Notes under the pieces: generated by a model
Database searches by the model: none
Seen by the model: only the letters and a program-made list of their open reading frames with translations
Told to the model about the DNA's origin: nothing
Shown here: positions 57,101 to 64,000 of the stretch, piece by piece
Numbering within the stretch: the stretch's first letter is position 1
How the letters are laid out: the number at the start of each line of letters is the position of its first letter
Made by a program: the position numbers and the translations under genes
DNA from: Amborella trichopoda
Lineage: Eukaryota; Streptophyta; Magnoliopsida; Amborellales; Amborellaceae
Length of the DNA stretch: 64,000 bases
Assembly (NCBI RefSeq): GCF_000471905.2
Contig: NW_006500103.1
Coordinates: forward strand, 2,188,224 to 2,252,223
Direction: 5' to 3'

Positions 57101-60100
57101 ATGTAATTGGACAACACCTATATATATATATATATATATGGTTACAAATTTTATAGTGCCCTAACTTAATTTTTGGGGATATTTACGTGATTTTTATTCA
57201 CTCTTCCTTTTCTTGATTAGAGCAAAGATACACTACAATATACCTGCAACCCTCTATTCCCCACATGTACCCCATGAATTAACAAACAAAAATTATTCTC
57301 TGCAATGTAAGTGTATTCTTGGTGATAACAGGGTGAAAAGTAATTGTTACTTCAGTAAAATTTAGTCTTGCTTATACACCTCATTACCATTTCTTAAGAA
57401 GCCTTACATGAATTCTCTAATATGGGGGGGGGAGAAGAAACACAATGGGGGTGTTTTTTATCAATTGTTAGGAATCATTTCTCAGGACTGTTAAGTTATA
57501 GATTTCTTGTTTGCAGTTCTATAATACGGTGGAGAAATGGTCAGCTGCTGGAGTCCTGGGAGGCACATAAAGAGCCTGTCCAGACTGTTATAAAACTGCC
57601 CACGGGGGAGCTTGTTACAGGTGTACCTTTGCTTTTGGTTTCTAAAACCGGATATAATAGAATTGCATTGTGTTTTGCTGGCATTATTGGGATTAGTTTT
57701 ACATGCGAGCTTTATCCACTCACGAGGAAAAAAATTAGTTCTGATTAGAACTTGGCATTGCATTTGATGTTTTTTTTCCAGTTGATGTGTATGAAACAGC
57801 ATTCACATTAATTTTCTTTGCAGAGAAATTTTAACCATGTAAACTTTAATCTAAATGTTTGAATAACTGGGACTTTTCTTGTCCAAGCCATGGTGTGACT
57901 CAAACATTTAGATGAAAGTTTATTCTCAAACATTTTAACTATGTAAACTTGGCATTGGTGTGAGTCATGTAGTAGGTAAGAACTTTATTCAACTCATGCA
58001 TGTAGTATAAAGCACATCGCACAATCTTAATTTGATCTATATTGAAATCAAAATATTGGCTTCTTGATTCTCCTCACCTAATTTTATATTTGATGAGATA
58101 CTGGTACTTCACCAATGTCTCGTCTACTGCAGTAACTTTTGTTGATTTATGCATGAATGGCGAGCTAACTGATGTTTTGGATCTTTTTGTTTTATGTTAA
58201 GTGTATATGCCTTTGTCTACCTTAGTGATGCAGCACTTAGTGTGTTCATAGCCTCCAAACATATTAAATATTAACTTGGACATCGAATTAGGGCATTGAT
58301 ATGTTCATTGGGTTGGTGACACCCCCAGGAAACTCGATGAATAGAAACAGCCTTCCAGCGTATATCCACACACATGTAAAATATTATAGAAAAATAAAAA
58401 CATTAGGGCACATTTGGTACGCGTGAAAATACTTCCGTGAAAGTATTTTCACATGACAAAGCTCCCTCATGTGATTACGTGTGAGAATGTTTCACACCAA
58501 TTGATCCCAATGCGTTTTTTCACTCCAATTGGAAGCCAATTGATGTTAAAAAACTCCCACACCTAATCCGGTGAATATACTTTCACGGGAGTATTTTCAT
58601 GTGGACCAAACGTGCTGTAGTGGATTCTGAAAAATGAAAGAGAAACAACATGAAAAGTATGGAGCAATTCTGCAGCGAAAAATTTGAAGGTTGATCGGTT
58701 AGCACGGTTTGAATTGATATACAGGTTTAGGCCCTTAGGATGAAGCATGGAAACCCTTTTGAAAAGCTCAAGACCTACATATGTTAATATTTTGAAGTGA
58801 AACAGAAACATGTAGTAGGTGTTTAATTATATTGAGGGATGTATTAGTCCTTGTTCAGCATATGGTATGACTGGAATACAAAACTGTAATTCACTCATGG
58901 AATTTCATTGAAGGTACCTTTATGACCTATTCTTTTGTATCTTGTTGTTGAATTTGAATCTTTTAATAGCTAGAAACAAATACATTGGATTTGCATCACA
59001 TTGTTCTTATGTAGAGAAAATTTGAATAATTCAGTGGGACATTATGGTTTATCTAGTTGTTGTGAACTCTTGCTCCTTGATGTTATAATCGTTGTACTCA
59101 ACCATTTATAAATTTATTCATACAATTTACTACAATTATTAATCATCTTAATCTGTTACCTTTGAGCCCATAACTGCCTCGTTCATCATATGTAGTTATC
59201 CGATGATCCATTGGTTAACTTTAGCATATTAGCTACTAGCAAGGAATTTATGCGCACTTATTACATTGTGACGTGCACATGCTTGGTGAAATGGGTGAAA
59301 ATTTTCCTCATGTATTGATGAAGCTTGTTTTGTACTTTCTAGGATCTACTGATATGGCAATGAAACTTTGGAAAGGAAGAACTTGTCTGTACACTTTTGT
59401 GGGGCATACAGGTTTGTCGTAAGTTTTGTCTTTTTCTGTCTACCACACTCTAACTTGATGGGTTTCTTTACGACCAACCATAAGCTTAATCTGTTTGTAT
59501 ACTGTTTTCTTATTATTTTCCTGAAGGATTGCCTCGTGATAAGTATAATTACTAATTCCTCAAACATTTAGTGCCATTACTCATGCATTTGAGCTATCAA
59601 CAACATGATCCAAGGCTTGATTTGCATATAGAGAGTTTTTATCTAGTTTCTAATGACATAATTTTTTTTTGTATAAGTTGAACTTATGGGGCAACATTAT
59701 TTTAATGTGCCTCCCTTGATTATCTGCTCCAAACCAATTAAGTAGGCTTCTCGACAAGACCCTGAGGGAGGTCAGGTTTTTCTAGATCTAGTGCAAAACT
59801 CAGTAACAAATGTCGTGGGATTATTAGTTGTGCCAGCATGTTGTTACAAAACATTATGTTGCTCTGAAAAACTGCAGCACAATCACGTTATTTTGGAATT
59901 ATCGCAGATGGCTTTGATCTGTTATTGCTACTACACGAATTCATGCTGATAATATTGGGAACTATTAAGAAATAGATAACCAGCTGAATTTATTAGTTGG
60001 AATTTGAATATTCAAATCAAGTTTCAAAAAGGAAAAAATTCAAATCTAGTTCTTACTTAGTTGAAAGGTATCTACCTAAATGTCAATTAAGCTTAATGCA

Positions 60101-63100
60101 TATGAGTTACCTTAAAAAAGTAAAGCTATTGTGGATATCTCCTTTCCTTCCTGCTAGATGTGGTTTTAATTCACATAAAATGATATCTATGGGATTTAAA
60201 TATAAAACTAAAAATATGTCTCCCATAGCTGCAGATAGTCTGGTATTTCATTGAAATTCACTAATTTTTTTCTAATTAAAAATAGTTTTGGTTATTGAAA
60301 ATCCTGTTTTACTTACTAAGTTAAAACTAATTTATTCAGAATAATAAATGAATTTATACTGAACACTGGGTAAGTATCCATCAAATCGTGGTAGACAAGG
60401 GCCTAAACATAATAACCTGATAAAATTCCTCACGGGTAATATCCCGAGACTGATATTTCTTACTTAGGTGGAAAGATTAAAACCAATCAACCATTTCATT
60501 GCAGTGCCTCTTGATGTTTTTGTGGCCAGACATCTAACCATTCATTTCAATGGTTCCAGTCCAGAGTTTAGATGACAACATTTGCTATTTCTGGTTTTGT
60601 ACCAACCAACCTTAGTATTTGATCACCAGTTCACCATTACTTTGAATTGTGTAGGTTGCATCTAGTTTCTTCTGTTAGTTTAAACTTTTTATAGTACTCC
60701 ATGTTAATGTATTACCTTAGAAATTCTAAGCTAACCTTTATTTTCATTTTGGTAAATTGATATCTTCTGTTAAGGCTTCATGATTAGCTCTTCTAAATAT
60801 TCTTCTTAATATAGTACACAATGCTTTTGCAGACACAGTGCGAAGTTTGGCAGTAATGCCCGATTTGGGGATTCTTTCCGCATCACATGATGGGTGAGCT
60901 TTTTCTGTTTGATAGGATATTAGTAGATGCCCTTTGAAAATGACCTATATGCATCCCAGCTTACGTTTCCTTATTGTTTGTTATAAGAAGTCTTGATTGT
61001 AACAATGGAATTTTTTGGAATAGGCATCATTGGACTAAGAGGGGTGAGGACCTTAAACTTTCCCTTAATCCATTCCAAGCCCTGGTATAGGAGGTGGGTT
61101 GCATTGATGCAGGCAGCTAGCATAAAACTTTGCCTCATCTTATCATGAATCCTTAACCTATGTTATTTGCTCATGCTAGGGTGTTTCCCGTAAGCAACGT
61201 GGTGCATTACCCGAGTGTAGTGAGAAATTTTTGGTCTTACTGAGGGTCTCTTGATAGAGAAGAATGGAGGAACAAAATTTATGTATGTAACTGACCCTAA
61301 TTAATTGGGATAAGGCTTGGATGATGATGATGATGATGAGGCATCATTGGACCTAGAATATTTTTCGTACTTCTAAGTACTCTTTCCCTTTCTATAAACA
61401 AAATACCTCTTTACCATTCTCTTGTGACTTCAACTGGGTTTGCTCTTTTGAGAGAGGTAGTGATGAAAACCTATCCATTTCATGAAATAAACGTGCTGAA
61501 AGTTATGAAGATGTTTGCTGAATTCTGCTCATCAAGGAGGTTTTGTAAGGCTCCAAAGAGAGCTTTTATCACATTAGCCTAAAGTTGGAGTCACTGAAAA
61601 TGTCAAAAACCAGCACATGCAGATGCAAGTAACCATCAACATCACATGCATCTCACCTTTTCTGTCCCATTGAGTTATAGGGAACATACCAACATCACAT
61701 GTATATTTACATGTTCGACTTGTCTTTCAGATGGCTGTTCTAATTGGTTGTACTGGAAATACTTTGTTATTCCAAATATCAACTATTTCCGTTTGTCCCC
61801 TATGAAACTTGGCATGTCATGTTATAGCCATTTATCTGATATGTATCCACTCTCCACTTTCCACATGAATGACAGGCCATAATAACATACATAGGCTTGG
61901 AAATGAGGAGTTCTGTATCCTCTTAAACTTGCTGGAGGCAGTTTCATCACTTGGGTGGGACTGGCTTTTAGGAGTGGAGAGCCTTAACAGGCCTAAGGAT
62001 TGATTTTGTATACAAAGAATATCGCGGGAGTGGACCCCCTTTAATACTGATTTCTTTCCTGCATGCATCTTTGATTTTCTGTACCACATGGTCTTACTTT
62101 ATGTTTGCATACCAGTCAGTTTTACCCCATTGATGTCTGCATACCAGAAATTCTTACCTTTTTTTGGCACAATAATAAATGGAAGTATCCTTGTCTATGT
62201 GAACTAGAACCTACAGTTTCCTTGCAAGGGGTGATATTGGCTATTTGATGTTCTTGAAAATATAGATTTCAACAGGAATAAGTTCAATTTTCTGGTTTTT
62301 GCATGGTGCTTTAGAATCATGAGGGTATTTTGATATCATCTTGCCTTTAAATAACCTTGGGATACGTGTGTGTGTTCACAAAACTGGTATTAGTTACTTA
62401 ACCTCCTTATCAACCAATTGCTTTCTAATAGTGTTCATTAAAATTGATGGGAATTTCATGGTTTCATCTACTTCTTTTTCCATGTGTATGAGGAATAAGC
62501 ACACATGTATATTACCCATTGATTTTTAAACATCTTATTCACCAATAGAGATTTACTTTACTTCTGGTAAACATAATAGAAGTCATTGGAATTTCTTGCA
62601 TAAGAGTCTGCATTCGGCTTTTTTTCATTGGATGTGATGGTATTTGCTCATGGTTGAATAGTTCTCATATTTTGTTGTGGCTTTGCTGACACAGGTCTGT
62701 TAGGTTGTGGTCCTTCTCTGGTGATTTGTTATTAGAGATGGTTGGGCACACTTCGATTGTCTATTCTGTGGCTGCACACTCTTCTGGGCTAATTGCGAGT
62801 GGCAGTGAAGATTGTTTTGCCAAAATATGGAAAGGTTGGTTTTAAATTCTTCATTTATCTAGATGTTTCAGATGAGTGTTTGTGCATATGGCCCCGTCTA
62901 CTTCTTCTCCACCAAGTTGATGATGAAGCGCTAGGGTTCCATACATGCATATATCTTTGAGTATAGCGGACATGAACAGCCATTGACAGACCCTCAAAAA
63001 AGTTCCTCCGACCTTAATAAATTTATGAAGAGGGAATTCAATGTCTATGTCATCACTGCCTAAACCGTAGACCTCATCTCCCAGCCAAAATGCCGTAATA

Positions 63101-63723
63101 CCTTGGCACTGAAAGGTGGTCCTATGAATGGGCTTCTATGCTTCCCTGTTTCTTCTTCAATCTTTGAGATGTAAACGTCCTGTGACCTACTTACTCCTTG
63201 ATGTTTCATAACAGTAGCGTTATCATATATGCACAAGGGCTAACTGATGCCTTTCCATCCAACACCTTCTTCCTTTCACATTTTCAGTTCTTGCTACCAT
63301 AATTAAGTTCTACTGGCTTATGCTCGAGTTTAGTCCTTCTTAGTTGTCTAAATTTTATGTTAATAGGGTTAATTTAAATACGACTGTTAATCTTATTTTA
63401 GACAGATGCAGTTTGTGTACGAAACATTAAAACCATGAACTTTGTTTATTCATATTGTAACAGATGGAGTTTGTATACAAAGCATTGAGCACCCTGGTTG
63501 CTTATGGGATGTTAAATTTTTGGAAAATGGAGACTTCGTGACAGCTTGTTCTGATGGTGTTGTAAGGATCTGGACAAAAGATAAGGATAAATTATGTTCT
63601 CCAGAGGATTCTAACACATACGCCGCTCAACTTTCATTACGCAGGAATCAAATGTATGATAGCATGGTTATTCCAACCCTAAACGTTCCTGGTTCATTTC
63701 AGAATATAATTATAGCTGACTAA
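53899..63723 (+). CDS. PLAA/DOA1 homologue, exons 1-7 (WD40 propeller), 3' part not in window or broken
   Basis: Homologue of phospholipase A2-activating protein (yeast Doa1/Ufd3), a ubiquitin-binding cofactor of CDC48/p97 acting in ubiquitin homeostasis. Exons: 53899-53958, 55640-55977, 57517-57620, 59343-59411, 60833-60893, 62695-62834 and 63464 onward; all use GT/AG and phases agree. They encode MEGQLPIYQLSCQLRGHDDD and seven WD repeats whose strand ends read VRFWSL, VVSWDV, IIRWRNG, MKLWKG, VRLWSF, AKIWKDG and VRIWTK. In the family a PFU domain and a C-terminal PUL domain follow (total about 760 residues). Here the seventh exon reads on after YAAQLSL into RRNQMYDSMV and stops at 63721-63723, 343 residues in all, where relatives continue with a QYK.SRK stretch. 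Either an unrecognised donor ends the exon before the stop, with the rest beyond 64000, or the gene is truncated. Introns hold several transposon remnants. Confidence 0.88.
56260..56652 (+). mobile_element. F1 miniature element with 9-bp target duplication, PLAA intron 2
   Basis: 393 bp; begins GGGAAAAGTTTATATAGAGC and ends GCTCTATACAAACAGCACTC in outline. Flanked by TTTAATTTA at 56251-56259 and again at 56653-56661. A 9-bp duplication and long inverted ends point to a Mutator-type miniature element. No coding capacity. Confidence 0.88.
56662..57516 (+). other. Rest of PLAA intron 2
   Basis: Contains a GTGTGTG/CACGCG alternating purine-pyrimidine stretch at 56912-56962 and a TATATA microsatellite at 57119-57139. 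No exon recognised; it ends with the TTGCAG acceptor at 57515-57516. Confidence 0.6.
58408..58615. mobile_element. Miniature inverted-repeat element, PLAA intron 3
   Basis: GGGCACATTTGGTACGCGTG at the left and the inverted counterpart CATGTGGACCAAACGTGC at the right; the inverted ends extend through CTTCCGTGAAAGTATTTTCA and ACTTTCACGGGAGTATTTTC. About 208 bp, no coding capacity. Superfamily left open because the target duplication is unclear. Confidence 0.85.
61020..61342 (+). mobile_element. LINE-type tail with GATGAT repeat, PLAA intron 5
   Basis: Ends with ATTAATTGGGATAAGGCTTG followed by five GATGAT-type triplets, the 3' signature of plant RTE elements and their dependants. AGGGGTGAGGACCTTAAACT and CTCATCTTATCATGAATCCT match the segment at 37540-37640. 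No coding region left. Confidence 0.6.
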
Positions 63724-63889
63724 GGTTTTGTTTGTTATTGTTTTACATTTTGTGGCTGACGCCTGTGTCATCTATCATGCTATGAACATTTTAATGACTG
63801 CCTCATTAAGTTGGTTCATCTTCTAAGCTGTGACGCTATTTGATGCTACTGGGAACTCTATAAATATCAAATTTATCTACATTGCCAGG

Positions 63890-64000
63890 GTTCTTTCTTG
63901 GAAAACGATGCAAGAAGATCTTGCACCATGGGTAATTAAAGGCAATGATGATTTGACAGTTTCACAGAAAAAGTTACTTGAAATCTTCATTGTTCAGACC
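63890..64000 (+). other. Open 37-codon segment at the window edge, possible exon of unknown identity
   Basis: After an AG at 63887-63888, one frame stays open to the edge and reads VLSWKTMQEDLAPWVIKGND, then DLTVSQKKLLEIFIVQT. The residue mix is protein-like, but I do not recognise the family and it does not match the PFU domain expected next in PLAA. The same frame is open back to 63827. It could be a PLAA exon I fail to place, an exon of another gene, or chance. Confidence 0.3.

Noticed and set aside
56730-57156. Overlapping open frames in PLAA intron 2
   Set aside because: They lie between two well-supported PLAA exons, overlap on both strands and include microsatellite DNA. No domain is seen.
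1-64000. A coordinated gene cluster or new multi-gene system
   Set aside because: The identified genes belong to unrelated plant pathways, lie on mixed strands and are separated by transposon-rich spacers. tRNA, rRNA and other structured RNA genes were looked for by eye and none was recognised.

Overview
The window is nuclear DNA of a flowering plant. It is AT-rich, its genes are split by long introns with GT/AG borders, it carries many short inverted-repeat DNA transposons, and its recognisable products are plant types (thaumatin-like PR-5, PGR5, LPAT4/5-type acyltransferase, TRAUCO/ASH2). Species cannot be named from sequence alone. There are two runs of N: 36043-36394 (352 bases) and 53502-53521 (20 bases).

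Layout. 1-2584: last intron and last coding exon of an ASH2/TRAUCO homologue (+). 2585-8528: repeat-rich spacer. 8529-11987: complete three-exon thaumatin-like gene (-), its 2.4-kb intron filled with nested miniature transposons. 12000-18700: spacer with two minisatellites and a truncated, frame-shifted LRR-protein copy (17161-17459, -). 18708-18729: probable lone first exon of a CHCHD2-like gene, followed by hAT remnants. 20043-29236: a roughly 9-kb imperfect palindrome with arms over 4 kb around a spacer of about 230 bp. The right arm carries the promoter side and first two exons of an EIF1AD homologue (26157-30127, +); the left arm carries a decayed inverted copy of the same region. 30128-39900: spacer with repeats, a copia fossil, a first exon of PGR5 without a visible second exon, and the large gap. 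39902-43142: complete three-exon lysophosphatidic acid acyltransferase coding region (-). 43143-53900: long spacer with an RTE LINE tail, a probable copia LTR remnant and many miniature elements. 53899 to the right edge: first seven exons of a PLAA/DOA1 homologue (+), covering the seven-bladed WD40 propeller.

The genes belong to separate pathways (chromatin methylation, defence, translation or RNA biology, photosynthetic electron flow, lipid synthesis, ubiquitin/CDC48) and show no sign of working as a cluster. The structural interest is the EIF1AD palindrome. Its two arms act as each other's control: the comparison reveals a 414-bp hAT-type insertion with an 8-bp target duplication and its empty site, an insertion of about 820 bp in the left arm, a 220-bp tandem duplication that copies the EIF1AD start codon region, and a duplicated exon-2 end with its splice donor. 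No new enzymatic or defence system is evident. Exon borders were assigned by eye from frame continuity, splice dinucleotides and remembered family sequences, not by alignment software or transcript data.
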